Positions 36,018 to 47,900 of a stretch of 64,000 nucleotides of DNA are shown piece by piece. The DNA lies in contig NZ_JAINFL010000016.1 in NCBI RefSeq assembly GCF_022458895.1, positions 1 through 64,000 on the forward strand, read 5' to 3'. The translations under genes were made by a program, and so were the position numbers. The notes beneath the pieces are model-generated. The model did not search any database, was not told where the DNA came from, and saw only the letters and a program-made list of their open reading frames with translations. The DNA comes from Roseihalotalea indica. Lineage in GTDB: Bacteria; Bacteroidota; Bacteroidia; Cytophagales; Cyclobacteriaceae. Each line of letters opens with the position of its first letter. The stretch's first letter is position 1.

Positions 36018-36959
36018 ATGACCTGGAAGAAAAGAATACGGAAGAAAGTTAAATACAAAATCCTTTACCAGTTTATACAGGGACTGTTCTGGCTGGCTGC
36101 CCATGTGCCTCGCCGCTGGACATTAGCTATTTACGAAAGTTTGGGACGCATAGCTTACTATATTTTTCCACAGGAACGAAAGCGGATTCATAGTCACCTG
36201 CAATATGCTTTGGGAAGCCAGGCTCAAACCATAGCTCCTGGGCAATTTTCTCGAGCACTATTTCGCAACCTTGCTAAAAATGTGGCCGATATTTTTATTA
36301 CGCGTTCCTTCACTACCTCGGACGAATTAGACCAATTCGTAAATACAGAGGGTTTTGAGCATTTAGAGAAAGCATACAAACGAGGTAAAGGTGTTATCGG
36401 ACTAACCTGTCATATGGGAGCCTTCGAGCTGGTCGGCCCCAACCTTTCATTAAGAGGTTACAAAACCAGCATTGTAGGCAGAAAGCTAAAAAACCCGAAA
36501 ATGGACCAACTGCTGGTAGACTATAGGAAGCATCATGGCTCTAAGGTAATTTACAGTGGTGAAGGAGTGCTGAAACTAGTGCGCGCCCTAAAAAAAGGCG
36601 AAATCATTGGCCTGCTTATCGATCAGGATATTCGCTGGGCTAAAGGGCTTTTTGTAGACTTCTTCGGAAAACCGGCTTATACTCCAATTGGTGCGGCCTG
36701 GCTTGCTCAAAGTACTGAGGCTGCCGTAGTTCCTATGGCTATCCGGCGTCTGCCTAACGAGCAACATGTAGTAACTATGCTACCAGAACTGGATATTTCC
36801 AAAACCGGAGATACTGAACACGACCTAAGAATTAATACCCAACGCTTTTCCGATGCATTAGAACAACTCATTCGAATGGATCTTACCCAGTGGGTATGGA
36901 TGCATGAGCGGTGGAAAACCAAACCCGAGGATATTACTGAAACACCATCAACGCCATGA
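36018..36959 (+). CDS. Lysophospholipid acyltransferase of the LpxL/HtrB lipid A family
   Basis: 313 residues. An N-terminal amphipathic/hydrophobic stretch (~15-50) is followed by the catalytic HX4E motif, His132 and Glu137 in TCHMGAFELVG. Downstream segments GLLIDQDIRWAKGLFVDFFGKPA (~195-217) and PMAIRR (~236) fit the family. These enzymes add secondary acyl chains to lipid A; in Bacteroidota close relatives also make other lipids such as aminolipids. The acyl donor would normally be acyl-ACP. It lies about 2.5 kb from the PKS but is divergently oriented and not in its operon, so a link to the PKS product is only speculation. Confidence 0.88.
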   Translation: MTWKKRIRKKVKYKILYQFIQGLFWLAAHVPRRWTLAIYESLGRIAYYIFPQERKRIHSHLQYALGSQAQTIAPGQFSRALFRNLAKNVADIFITRSFTTSDELDQFVNTEGFEHLEKAYKRGKGVIGLTCHMGAFELVGPNLSLRGYKTSIVGRKLKNPKMDQLLVDYRKHHGSKVIYSGEGVLKLVRALKKGEIIGLLIDQDIRWAKGLFVDFFGKPAYTPIGAAWLAQSTEAAVVPMAIRRLPNEQHVVTMLPELDISKTGDTEHDLRINTQRFSDALEQLIRMDLTQWVWMHERWKTKPEDITETPSTP

Positions 36960-37016
36960 TTTATATAGGTAGTATAGCTATAGTTATTAAGCGTATCTTA
37001 TAAACCTTATACAACC

Positions 37017-37982
37017 ATGAAACTCGTTCAATTGCTAGATGACACTCAACAACCTCGTGTTGGTATTGTTGATCATGACCAGATTCAACTTTTGCACAGT
37101 ATATCAAGTATTTATGATCTGGCACAACAATCAGAAAATGAGCAACTGGAAATTGCCTCGTTGGCTCAGCAATTAGCCACTGACGCCTATCTCAGTTATA
37201 CAGAAGTGGCTCGGGAAAACCGATTGCGGCTACCCTTCGACCATCCGGACCCCTATCATACGTGGATTACTGGTACCGGGCTTACTCATTTGGGTAGTGC
37301 TTCTTCTCGTGATGCAATGCACCAGTTAGAGAAGGCTCAGGAAGAGTCTAAACTTACCGACTCCATGAGAATGTTTCAGATGGGAATTGAGAATGGGCGG
37401 ATGCAGGGAAATACTCCCGGCGTTCAGCCAGAATGGTTTTACAAAGGGAATGGTCTCTCAGCCGTTGCTCCAGGGCATCCTCTCCCCTCACCTTCGTTTG
37501 CCATGGATGGCGGTGAAGAACCTGAAATTGCCGGATTATACATGATCACTAAACAAGGAACCCCCAAACGGATAGGCTTTGCCCTAGGAAATGAGTTTTC
37601 GGATCATAAAATGGAAAAGGTTAATTACTTATACCTGGCCCATTCTAAATTACGAAAGTGTTCTTATGGCCCGGAATTATTATTGGGCGATTTGCCACAT
37701 CACATTACCGGGAAAAGTAAGATAATCCGGAATAAAAAAACTGTCTGGGAAAAAGAGTTTTTAACAGGCGAAGCCCATATGAGCCACAACTTGGCAAACC
37801 TGGAATACCATCATTTTAAATACGACCTTTTTTGCCAGCCTGGGGATGTGCATGTTCACTTTTTTGGCACCTCGGTGCTCAGTTTCGCCGATAAGTTTCA
37901 GACAAGTCCTGGAGACATTTTTGAAATTTCAGCTGACTGTTTTGATCATTCTCTTACTAACACTCTTAGCCCAGAAAAATGA
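37017..37982 (+). CDS. GguC/AraD1-like protein, fumarylacetoacetate hydrolase superfamily
   Basis: 321 residues. Residues ~75-110 contain TWITGTGLTHLGSASSRDAMH, typical of the GguC/AraD1 family. A second conserved block includes PEWFYKGNG near 140, GEEPEIAGLYMI near 165, and GNEFSDHKMEK near 191, with acidic residues expected to bind a divalent metal as in FAH-fold enzymes. AraD1 relatives are L-arabinonate/2-keto-3-deoxy acid dehydratase-like enzymes in sugar acid breakdown. No sugar transporter or dehydrogenase lies next to it, so the substrate is not fixed by context. It starts 57 bp after the acyltransferase stop and may share its transcript. Confidence 0.82.
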   Translation: MKLVQLLDDTQQPRVGIVDHDQIQLLHSISSIYDLAQQSENEQLEIASLAQQLATDAYLSYTEVARENRLRLPFDHPDPYHTWITGTGLTHLGSASSRDAMHQLEKAQEESKLTDSMRMFQMGIENGRMQGNTPGVQPEWFYKGNGLSAVAPGHPLPSPSFAMDGGEEPEIAGLYMITKQGTPKRIGFALGNEFSDHKMEKVNYLYLAHSKLRKCSYGPELLLGDLPHHITGKSKIIRNKKTVWEKEFLTGEAHMSHNLANLEYHHFKYDLFCQPGDVHVHFFGTSVLSFADKFQTSPGDIFEISADCFDHSLTNTLSPEK

Positions 37983-38198
37983 TGTGTAGCCATTGCCTAA
38001 GCACATTCTAGTTATCAGGCAATTCAAATTCTCAACTTACTTCAAGCCAAACAGACAGCAAACATATTCCACAAAGTGTAGTTAGCTTAATGAAATTATT
38101 TTTTAATGTGGTGTTCTATCTCAGAATACAGACAGTTTTCACTATTGTATAAATCTGATTTAGCAACATTGCTATTTATTTTTTAAACAGATCTAAAT

Positions 38199-39020
38199 AT
38201 GTCTTATATAACCACCAAAGACAACACAAAACTTTATGTGAAAGACTGGGGGGCAGGCCGCCCGGTAATTCTTATCCATGGCTGGCCACTATCAGCTGAT
38301 AGCTGGGATGATCAAGCTATGGTTCTGGCAGAAAATGGCTTACGCACTATTGCATACGACCGGCGAGGTTTTGGTAGATCTGATCAGCCGTGGAGCGGCT
38401 ATGATTATGACACTTTTGCCGATGACCTTTCTGCGGTTATAGAATCAACTGGTGCAACTGATGCGGCCATTGTTGGTTTTTCTATGGGAGGCGGCGAGGT
38501 AGCTCGATATATGTCACGCCACAGCGGAAAAAATGTCTCCAAGGCAGTGCTCATTTCTTCGGTAGTTCCTTATATGCTCAAAACTGATAATAATCCAGAA
38601 GGGGTTGATCAGGCAGTATTTGATGAGATGACCGAAGGTATGAAAAAAGACCGGGCTCACTTCTTTTCTAGCTTCTTTAAAGATTTTTATGGAGTAGGCA
38701 TGCTTTCTCATCCGGTAAGTGATGAGTTGCGGGAATGGTCGCAAAATGTTGCGATGCAAGCCAGTCTGAAAGCAACGCTGGATAGTGCTGCTGCTTTTGC
38801 AACGACCGATTTTCGCCCTGACCTTTCAGCTTTTTCGGTACCGACACTAGTAATTCATGGTACGGATGACAAAACAGTGCCCATTGACGCTAGTGGACGT
38901 GCAGCGGCGAAAGGCATTCCTAATGCTAAACTGATTGAGTACGAAGGCGCACCGCACGGTTTGTTTGCTACTCATAAAGAACGCTTGACGAATGACCTTT
39001 TATCATTCCTTCGTCAATAA
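38199..39020 (+). CDS. Alpha/beta hydrolase, non-haem chloroperoxidase/arylesterase-like
   Basis: 273 residues. LIHGWPLSADSW near 25-36 forms the oxyanion-hole region, YDRRGFGRSDQP near 53-64 is typical of the chloroperoxidase/arylesterase subfamily, and the nucleophile is Ser95 in GFSMGGGE. The acid lies in VIHGTDDKTVP and the catalytic His in APHGLF near the C-terminus. No signal peptide, so cytosolic. Such enzymes hydrolyse small esters and show perhydrolase side activity. It is followed by a strong terminator and preceded by a 216-bp gap, so it appears monocistronic. Confidence 0.92.
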   Translation: MSYITTKDNTKLYVKDWGAGRPVILIHGWPLSADSWDDQAMVLAENGLRTIAYDRRGFGRSDQPWSGYDYDTFADDLSAVIESTGATDAAIVGFSMGGGEVARYMSRHSGKNVSKAVLISSVVPYMLKTDNNPEGVDQAVFDEMTEGMKKDRAHFFSSFFKDFYGVGMLSHPVSDELREWSQNVAMQASLKATLDSAAAFATTDFRPDLSAFSVPTLVIHGTDDKTVPIDASGRAAAKGIPNAKLIEYEGAPHGLFATHKERLTNDLLSFLRQ

Positions 39021-39076
39021 TTAAATGTGCCTTAATAAATATGGGTGATGCTAAATAACTAGCCATTTACATTTAT

Positions 39077-39112
39077 AAGGAGAAGCTGTTTACTATAGCT
39101 TCTCCTTTTTTA
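39077..39112 (+). terminator. Intrinsic terminator after the alpha/beta hydrolase gene
   Basis: An 11-bp stem (39077-39087 with 39097-39107; core GGAGAAGCT/AGCTTCTCC) and a 9-base loop, followed by a run of Ts. It is 57 bp beyond the stop codon at 39020. Confidence 0.9.
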
Positions 39113-39281
39113 TTTGAAACTGTCACGACACGCTCTATTCATGAGGCGAAAATTCTAAAAAAAGACAATTCCGATAGCAACAAAAATACTTCATAATATC
39201 ATATAGGTTTGATGTTGCTATTCAAGCTTCAACATCCTATTGTTTCTATTCTGATTGCTGCGTTAGTAACGCTCTCACCTG

Positions 39282-39893
39282 CTATTTTACTAAAGGCTCA
39301 CCAATCTGAATAGTTCTTTTTATCTGATGCTCAATTGCCGCTTTTACTTGTTCTTCGTCTCGGATATTACCACTCTGATCTACCGTAGCACTGGTACCAG
39401 AAGGATTACCACCCGCAGCAAAAACCGCATCGGCTGTATATCCGGGAGGAACGATAATACATCCCCAATGAATCATAGTTTTATAAAGTGACTGCAACGT
39501 TGATTCCTGACCTCCGTGAGGGTTCATAGCACTGGTTATGCCGGTAACCACTTTGTTAGCCAGTTTTCCCTGAAACCAAAGCCCACCCGTAGTATCAAAA
39601 AACGATTGCACTTGAGAGGGCATATTGCCATAGCGAGTAGGAATACTGAAAATTAAGACATCTGCCCACTCCAGAGCATCAAGGCTTACCTCAGTTTCAT
39701 TCTTTGCTTCTGTTTGGCGGAATTTTTTCCAAGCTTCATTGCCATCGATAGCGGCTTGAGGGGCAGTTTCCTTAAAAGTTAAACGTTTCACTTCAGCGCC
39801 AGCACTTTCGGCCGCACTGGCAGCCCATTTCGACATTTTATAATTTGCACCGGTAGAACTGTAATAAATCACAGCGACTTTTATAGTACTCAT
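39282..39893 (-). CDS. wrbA: NAD(P)H:quinone oxidoreductase WrbA (flavodoxin fold)
   Basis: 203 residues, the usual WrbA length. The FMN phosphate loop is YYSSTGANYKMSKWAA near 10-25. The typical WrbA segments are PTRYGNMPSQVQSFFD near 85-100 and TSAMNPHGGQESTLQSLY near 119-136, with HWGCIIVPPGY following. WrbA reduces quinones by two electrons and protects against oxidative stress. It is a cytosolic tetramer in known cases. The gene stands alone on the minus strand, convergent with the alpha/beta hydrolase. Confidence 0.92.
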   Translation of the reverse strand: MSTIKVAVIYYSSTGANYKMSKWAASAAESAGAEVKRLTFKETAPQAAIDGNEAWKKFRQTEAKNETEVSLDALEWADVLIFSIPTRYGNMPSQVQSFFDTTGGLWFQGKLANKVVTGITSAMNPHGGQESTLQSLYKTMIHWGCIIVPPGYTADAVFAAGGNPSGTSATVDQSGNIRDEEQVKAAIEHQIKRTIQIGEPLVK

Positions 39894-40118
39894 AGTTCAA
39901 AATTTTTAGTTTATGAATGTGTTCTGCTAAGTAAAACTCTGATAATAAGAAATGTTTAAAATTTCATATTATTTACAACCAATTGACGAATGTAATTTCC
40001 AAAAAGACTACCTAAAGGCATTTTCTTAAGCCAGAAGAAAAGTGGTTACCTCAGTTTTCAGGTAGTGATGAGTAGATTTTTATCTTCTAAGATTACGAAC
40101 CACTTTGTTCAACAGACA

Positions 40119-40142
40119 CAAAAAAAGGGTGACTATCACCCT
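40119..40142 (-). terminator. Intrinsic terminator after the PorP/SprF-like gene
   Basis: A 7-bp stem AGGGTGA/TCACCCT with a three-base loop, followed on the minus strand by a run of seven Ts. It begins about 33 bp past the stop of the PorP/SprF-like gene. Confidence 0.85.
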
Positions 40143-40175
40143 ATCTTTTAGTAAAAATTTAGAAACTACCATCTA

Positions 40176-41279
40176 CTAATTTTCAAGCAAAAAGGTTGGA
40201 CAAGGAATATCTTTGAATTTCATCTTGGGTTTACGTCGATTGGGGTTGTAAAAATTAAATGCAAGAGATACTTCATGGGCCCCTCCTGAAGTTGGCCCTA
40301 ACGAAGAGATAGTAACATCATAGCTGTAACCAATTTTGTAACGATCATATTTCATTCCCAATAAGAAGATAAGAGCATCTTGGCTAACTTCATTTAATTC
40401 CAAATTTTTGCGTGAGGGCATACCTCGGTACCATACACCCACCATAATCGGATCATAATGAAAGTTTACCCCTAAATCTAACTGCTTAATATTTCCTTGT
40501 TGCTTATATATAAATGAAGGGGCAATGCTTGGAGTGATTCTTCGGGCAAAAGGTCCATTATATAATCTGATTCTGGCACCACCATGTACTGAAGTTTTCA
40601 TACCTAGTCTACTATCATCACCTATCATGCTCAGATTAGGTTTATTCATGTGAAAAGCCGAGACACCCGCCCAAAATGTTTTGTTGTACAGTAACAGCCC
40701 CGAACCAACATCGAAAAAATTGGTGTTTTTAATGGAGTAAATTAAAGGGTCGTTGGTGGCGGTTGCTGTATTGCCATAAGAAAGCTGATCAAGTAATACT
40801 ACTTTATCTCGGTTAATCCCTCGAGAACCATAGGCAAAGTGCAATCCAGGGGTTAACATCCAGTTATTTGTTAACTTGATTTTATAAGAATATAATAAAC
40901 CTACTGTAGTAGTTCCCATCCCTACGGCTCCGGCCTTATCTACGGTAGCCATTACACCAAATCCGCTTCTGGCATCTTTCATATTGTAGTCGTACGAAAA
41001 AGCATACGTCACATAACCATTAGCAATGTTTCTCCATTGGTTACGGTAATTGGCAATAAAACGATGCTCCTTGGTTACTCCAGTAAAAGCAGGATTTAAG
41101 TATAAGGGTGCTGAAAAGAATTGACTAAACTGAGGGTCTTGAGCATAAGAACCTTGTATGCTTACTGCTTTTATCAGTAGCACTAAAGCAACCATCTTCA
41201 AAACAGTAAGTTTAGGGCTACTGCTTGTATTAGGCTGTGTCTTCTGTGTTAGGCTTAAATTTTCTTGTAAATCTTTCAT
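40176..41279 (-). CDS. PorP/SprF-family type IX secretion membrane protein
   Basis: 367 residues from the ATG at 41279. A longer frame to 41396 exists, but it would begin upstream of the likely promoter and put a non-secretory hydrophobic extension in front. The signal region (LTVLKMVALVLLIKAVSIQGSYAQ) precedes the family start DPQFSQFFSAPLYLNPAFTG, then YRNQWRNI, and a C-terminal half with beta-barrel-like strands (LLGMKYDRYKIGYSYDVT, GAHEVSLAF). PorP/SprF proteins sit in the outer membrane and help specific T9SS type B cargo such as SprB reach the surface. The giant type B protein gene lies just upstream, so it is the likely partner. Confidence 0.92.
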   Translation of the reverse strand: MKDLQENLSLTQKTQPNTSSSPKLTVLKMVALVLLIKAVSIQGSYAQDPQFSQFFSAPLYLNPAFTGVTKEHRFIANYRNQWRNIANGYVTYAFSYDYNMKDARSGFGVMATVDKAGAVGMGTTTVGLLYSYKIKLTNNWMLTPGLHFAYGSRGINRDKVVLLDQLSYGNTATATNDPLIYSIKNTNFFDVGSGLLLYNKTFWAGVSAFHMNKPNLSMIGDDSRLGMKTSVHGGARIRLYNGPFARRITPSIAPSFIYKQQGNIKQLDLGVNFHYDPIMVGVWYRGMPSRKNLELNEVSQDALIFLLGMKYDRYKIGYSYDVTISSLGPTSGGAHEVSLAFNFYNPNRRKPKMKFKDIPCPTFLLEN

Positions 41280-41320
41280 AGCTGATCCCTTCAAGCAATC
41301 AATGTTGTATTGATATAATA

Positions 41321-41328
41321 CAAATATA
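41321..41328 (-). promoter_or_regulatory. Candidate -7 box (TATATTTG) for the PorP/SprF-like gene
   Basis: The minus strand reads TATATTTG, an exact TAnnTTTG match 41 bp upstream of the ATG at 41279. Transcription would start near 41315, which rules out the alternative start at 41396 and gives a leader of about 35 nt. No clear -33 TTG. Confidence 0.45.
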
Positions 41329-41396
41329 CATAAAAATAGTTTAATTATAAAAATATTACATATGAAATGTTTATATAAAATATATGATAAATACAA

Positions 41397-41903
41397 CTTG
41401 TAGAGAAGAAATGAGCTTCCTTTACAACCCTGCAGAGAGATGTCTACCCAAAAAATGCTCTATTCAGGCCAAATAAGCGTATAAAGAGGGCTTATGATTA
41501 GTTTTAATTACCAGGTAAGACCTAAGCACTTAAGAGCTTCCCTGCCTGTATTGGGCTAGGTCTTGGCAATTTCTTACTCTGCAAGATCTGCAGAAAAATG
41601 AATAGTGATAGATTCTACTGTGTATGTTCTTAGATAAAACTGTTAAAAAGAGCAAATAGAGAAGACGTAAGGACACAGAACGCGTCCAATAGTATTTACA
41701 GAACTGATCTAAGAGAACAGTAATCAAGAATTGTAAATTATTATCGCAACATTTCTTATCAACCAGACATATATCATCCCTATACCAGTGCTAGGTGGTT
41801 TAAGCAGTGAAAAATAGCAGGTGATAATCGGGCGTTTCTCGAAATAAAAAAGCTGGCCTGTTTCCAGACCAGCTTTCAGCAACTTTAAGAATAGCTAATT
41901 ATG
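41397..41903. other. Intergenic region between the giant adhesin and its PorP/SprF-like partner
   Basis: About 507 bp without a gene. It holds the terminator of the giant gene at its right end; the PorP/SprF promoter lies just to its left. The pair is therefore not one simple operon. Confidence 0.55.
41843..41876 (-). terminator. Intrinsic terminator after the giant adhesin gene
   Basis: A 12-bp stem (AAAGCTGGTCTG with CAGGCCAGCTTT on the minus strand, one G:T pair) closed by a GAAA tetraloop and followed by Ts. It lies 28 bp past the stop at 41904. Confidence 0.92.
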
Positions 41904-44900
41904 CTACCGTATTAAAGTCACATCTCCGTATTCTGTCTTTCGTTCACCATTGGCAAACTTCATTTCTATTTTATAATAATATACATCGGCCGGACAAAGC
42001 TTTCCTTCGTAATAACCGTCCCAGCCAACATTTTTATTCTTGCTGGCAAACATCACTTTACCCCAGCGATTATAGATTGTTATTGACATCTCGGTTATTC
42101 CATCAATTACCGGAATGAAAATATCATTGCTAATATCTCCGTACTGATAATGGCCTCCATTGGCAGCATTAGGATTCGGGGTAAAAGAGTTTGGAATTCT
42201 GGTTTTGTTTCCTTCGGGTTGCTTTACTGTAACTACTCTTTCAATTAATAAAGTATCTGAACATCCCTGATCATTAAAAGCTACCAGCATGATATCATAT
42301 ACACCTTCTTCAGTGTAGAGATGGTTGGGTTCAAATTCGGTTGAAACTGTACCATCCCCAAAATGCCATTCGTATGAAGTAGCTCCTATACTCTGGTTAA
42401 TGGTTCCCAACGGGCGATCCGGTAAATACAAGGTTGGCGGTCCGGCGCTAAATATTGCTCGGGGCTGCTCATATACCTCTACCAGAAACTCTTTCATGAT
42501 AAGCTTATACTCACCATACACATTTACCGCCTCTAATTTTACCGAATATTTACCAGGTCTGTCATACGTATGTACCGGATGTTCGGTACCGGAAGCACCG
42601 GTTCCATCGCCAAAATCCCATTGGAATGTTGCTGGATCTACGTACTTAGATTCATTTGTAAAGGTCACTACCAGCGGGCCACACCCTTCGTGAGTATCGG
42701 CATGGAACTCCACAAAAGGAAAATCAGGATCTACATCAATAACAACTCTCTCTTCATACTCCATCTCACACCCTTGATTAGACACAGTGAGTGTAATGTA
42801 ATACTGACCGTATGTTCCATAAGTATGCTCTCCCGGCTCCCTTTCTGTACTGGTAGTTCCATCCCCAAAATCCCACAGATAGTCCCAATCACCTTCATTG
42901 GTTTTATTGGTAATGCTGACGGTAGAATTAGGAAGATACTGTTGCGCTGGCGTTACCGTGAAAAACGGTTTTAGTTCAGGATGAACAATTACCTCAAATA
43001 CTGCTGGCCCAGATGTACATTTTTCCGTAGTAGCCTCATACACCACTTCGTACACTAAGGTTTCGGTCGTGGTATTAGGTAAAATGTACGATACTGATTT
43101 ACTGGAAGTTTCTTCCAGTACTTCACTACTACCTTTTACGCGATAGTACCATCGGTGCTTTTGCGCTCCCAGAGAATTATTGATAAAATTCACCAATAAC
43201 GGACCACAGCCTTCTTCCTGATCCTGCTCTACTCTCACCTCTGGCGTAGGGTATACATGCACACTCGTGACTGATCTATCCACACACCCGATCTCATCGT
43301 GCGTAGCGATTAAAGTAACCTGATACGTCATATCGCGACTGCTGGTATAATTGACAAAAGTATGTTCAATTACTGCCGAATCAGCAGCGGTTGTTACATC
43401 ATCTTCGGTACCATCACCCCAAATCCAGGTGTATGTTACACCTTCGAGAATATTTTCATTAACAAACGTTAAGGTATGAGGGCTGCAAGCAGCATCTTCA
43501 CCTTCTACTCTAAACTGGGCTACTGCATGTCCTACATTCACAATTGCCTCCTGATCAGCAATATCCTGTCCACAACCGTTTGCATCTTTTACCGATACCA
43601 GGGAGTACGTTGTATTGACGGTGGGCTTAACATTGAGGATACTTTCGTAAGCCAGATTTTTCAAGGTAAACTCACTGGTCCCATCTGTATAGACTACCTC
43701 AAACGGCATCTTACCGGTCATATTCAGGATTAGACTAGTCTGACTACCCGCACAAATATTGGCTGACCCGTAAATGGTAGCCGTTGGCAAATCATTAACA
43801 ACGGTAATAATATCGTCGCTTAATGCCTGGCATCCTTTTACATCTATACCCAGCACATATACCTTATCCATATTCACCAAACTATCAGTGACATAAGTGT
43901 CTATTGGAGAAGGCCCCTGGACTGATATTCCATTTAGGTAAAATTCGTATTGATCAGCACCATCTGCCTTGAAGGTTACTTCAGTGCCATCGCAAATGGT
44001 GTTGTCAGGAATAGAACTTGTGAGCGAAACACTTGGCAATGGATTGACAATAACGGCCAACTCATTAGATATTACTTCGCTACATTCACCGGAGCTTACT
44101 CTTCGCACATAATAAGTGGTAGCCGCCAACCCTAATGGAGACTGGTAATCCGGATTGATTGCCCCGGGAATTTCCTGATACGGTCCACCTGACTGAGTAG
44201 CTGATAGCCACTGATAATCATAGCTTCCATTTCCCCCAGCAGGTGCCGTTTCCTCCTCAAATCTACCCGCCTGCTCGCCGAAGCAGATTTCATCCTCTAC
44301 CACACTGTTAACATTTCTGATAGTGCCAGCAGTCAGTAATGGTTGAACGGTGATCGTTATATAGTCAGCCGTTATTTCCGGAGTATAGACTCCGGAGAGC
44401 ACTTCTCTTTTCAGATAAATAGTCTTGGTTATCCCCTGAACAAACTTGAGTTCTTTTGCTTCAGCATCCTCCACCCAACTGTCAATGATATCTACAAAAG
44501 GGTCAGCCGGGTCTAGGGCATATTTCCACTGGTAAGTATAGGTTCCATTTCCGCCAGTAGCTGGAGTTAACTCCACCAAACCAGCCGGAATATCACCTTC
44601 ACAAATCACTTGATCGTTACCAATGGTTCCGGATGTAAGCGTAGATTCAACAGTAACTTTCAGCACATTGGTGAAGACACTATCACACACTCCGGCAGAT
44701 ACCCTTCTACGATAATAGGTAGTTTGAAGTAAGCCAAGAGGCACATCAAACACACTGGAGGTAGCTCCTGGTATATTGTTAAATACTGCATTATCAGGAG
44801 ATGATTGCCACTGGAAGCTATAGGTACCTGAACCTCCTGAAACAGCATCTGTTTCCACAAATGGATCAGGGTCACCACCAACTACAATAGATTGATCCGC

Positions 44901-47900
44901 ACTCACGCTTCCCGGTTGTAATGTTGGATCTACGATAATGTATACTTCGTTGGAAATAGTATCCTGACATACCCCTGAGCTAACTCCTCTCACAAAATAT
45001 CTACTTCTGGTGAGTGTATCGGGGGCATTGTATGTTGCACTATTAGCCCCAAGAATATCGGTATAAGGCCCTCCGGAAGTTAGCGATGACTTCCACTGGA
45101 AAATATAAGAGCCGGTTCCGCCAATAGGATTGGTTACTGAAGTGAAAGGCTGCGTAATTTCACCCTCACAAATATGATCGTTCCCGTCAATCTGCCCGGC
45201 TAGTAATGTGGGCTCCACAATAATGGCAATCTCATTAGAAAGCTGCTGGGCACATACTCCTGATATTACCTCCCTCACGAAGTACGTAGTTTGTTTCATG
45301 GCATCAGGAATCGTATAATCTGCCTGATCAGCTCCCGCAATATCCAGATAAGGTCCGCCTGAACTTAGTGAATATTTCCATTGATAATCATAAGACCCGG
45401 TTCCTCCGCTCGCTGGTTCATCTTCGGTTAAAGTGGCAGCAAAAGCATCTTCACAGAGCGTCTGGTTCCCAGCTATTTTACCTGCTTTTAAAGTAGGCTC
45501 AACTGTTACTTTAATTTCGTTGGATAGTATTGAACCGCATACCCCTGATGTTACTTCACGCACATAATAAGTAGTCTCAGTAAGCCCCGCGGGTACATCG
45601 TACAATTTGTTAGTTGCCAAAGGGATATCAACATAGGGTCCACCAGCCGTTGTAGCTTTTTTCCATTGATAGCTATAAAAACCCGATCCACCAGTGGCCG
45701 GACTACTTTCCAGGAATATTAACGGATCTCCATTTTCACAGATGGTTTGATGATCTTCAACCGCACCAGCCGTTAACGTTTCTTGGACGGTAACCTGCAC
45801 TGGCGAAGAATAGACGAACGGGCTCACTCCAGAGCGTACCGCGCGACGGTAATAGGTAGTAACTGACAATGGTGTGGCAGGAATAAATTCTTTGTCTACA
45901 GCTCCCACAATATCCGCATAGCCAGTAGTCTGATCCGTAGATGATTGCCACTGGTATATGTAAGAACCCGTTCCGCCAGTAGCCGGGGAAAGTTCAGTAA
46001 AGGGAGCTGGCACTGAGTTTTCACAGATCACCTGATTGGACCCAACCATACCCGCTGCCGATGTAGGCTCCACTGTGACCGTAATAGGGTTTGATTCTAC
46101 CGGAGGGCACTGTCCAGACTTAACATCGCGTACAAAATAAGTTGTGGCTGATAGGTTTCCGGCCTGATAGGTAGGATCATTAGCTCCGAAAATAATAGAA
46201 TAAGGCCCACTAATACTGCTGGCGTACTTCCATTGGTATTGATAACTATTCGTGCCACCGGTTGGGGCCGTGTCTTCATTGAACATCAACGGCGCAGTAT
46301 TGGCCGGAATGGTCTGATCAATGCTAACACTTCCCGGCGTAACCGTAGGATGCACCGTTACTTTAATTGTATTGGTATATTTTTCATCGCATACACCAGC
46401 ACTCACTTTTCTACGGAAGAAAGTGGTAGCGGCCATCGGGTCAGTAACCTGATAGGTAGCTGATGTAGCTCCGGCTATATCCTGATAGGTACCCGTCTCG
46501 GTAGCTGCATATTGCCATTGGTATGCATATGTTCCGCTACCACCCGAAGCTGGGTTTTGCGCAAAAGCTGCCGGAACATCGCCCTCACAAATGGTTTGCG
46601 CACCACCTATACTGCCTGGGTTAATTGTAGGTTCAACGGTAACTTTGATCTCGTTTGAATACTGAGCACCGCATACGCCAGCGGATACCTTTCTGACATA
46701 ATACATCGTAGTGTTCATCGGTGTAGCTACCTGATACGTTTCGCTGGTAGCACCGGGAACGTCGGTGTATGGCCCACCTGCATTATAAGACCATTGCCAT
46801 TGATACTGATAACTATTGTTACCACCACTTGCTACAGCAGTGCTACCAAACTGAGCCGGAGTACTTCCCTGACAGATGGTAGTTGCTCCATCGATAGAGC
46901 CAGCGATCAAAGTAGGTTCTACCGTAATGGTAATGATATTAGACTGCTCCGGTCCGCAGCTACTGGAAGTTACTTCTCGTACCAAGTACGTTGTTTCGGT
47001 AATACCTGCCGGAGGATCATACGAAGCATATACCGCTCCGGGAATTGTGGTGAACGGACCGCTGATTGTATTGGAAGATTTCCACTGGTACAGGTATGTT
47101 CCTGTTCCGGCACCGCCGCTAGGGGCAGCAATAGAGGTAATTTCAGCAGGATCAGCATTTTCGCAAACCGTTTGCTCTCCGGCAATACTTCCCGGATACA
47201 AAGTAGGTTCAACGGTGACTTGAATTTCGTTAGAGAAAGTTTCTGCGCATGTTCCTGAACTCACTTTTCTACGATAAACTGTGGTGTACTCAATGCCAGC
47301 AGGCACATCGTAAGTATCCTGGGTAGCTCCGGCAATGTCCACAAACGTTCCAGCGCCTATTTTTGCTTGCCACTGATACACATACGTTCCGTTTCCACCC
47401 GAAGGAGCCACTGAGCTACCAAATGCCACCGGATCACCATTGTAGCAAACAGTCTGACTACCAGTGATCGAACCAGCAATTAACGTAGGTTCTACTATTA
47501 CTTCCAGCACATTGGATAGCTGTGGCGAACATACTCCCCCCCGGACTTCACGTACATAGTAAGTAGTACTGTTTAGTCCGGATGGCACATCATACGTTGC
47601 ATTAATAGCTCCGCTAATATCGGTAAAAGGTCCACCAGCACTACTGGCTTGCTTCCACTGGTACTGATAAGTACCTGAACCCCCTTGAGGCGCTGTATCT
47701 TCCGTAAAAGCGGTAGGATTTCCGCCCTGACAAACGGTTTGATTACCGGCAATCACTCCCGGGTTCAATTCGGCTTCTACCGTTACTGTAATCACATTGG
47801 AGCTTACCCAGGCCGCCACTCCCGATTGCATTTCTCTTTTATAATAAGTAGTCACTGTTAATGGGGCGACTGGCGTATAACCAGTACCGGTTTCACCAGG

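Noticed and set aside
46794..47258. Plus-strand open frames of 115-154 residues within the giant adhesin
   Set aside because: They are antisense shadows of the Thr/Gly/Ser-rich repeat array, recur with it, and have no protein-like features.
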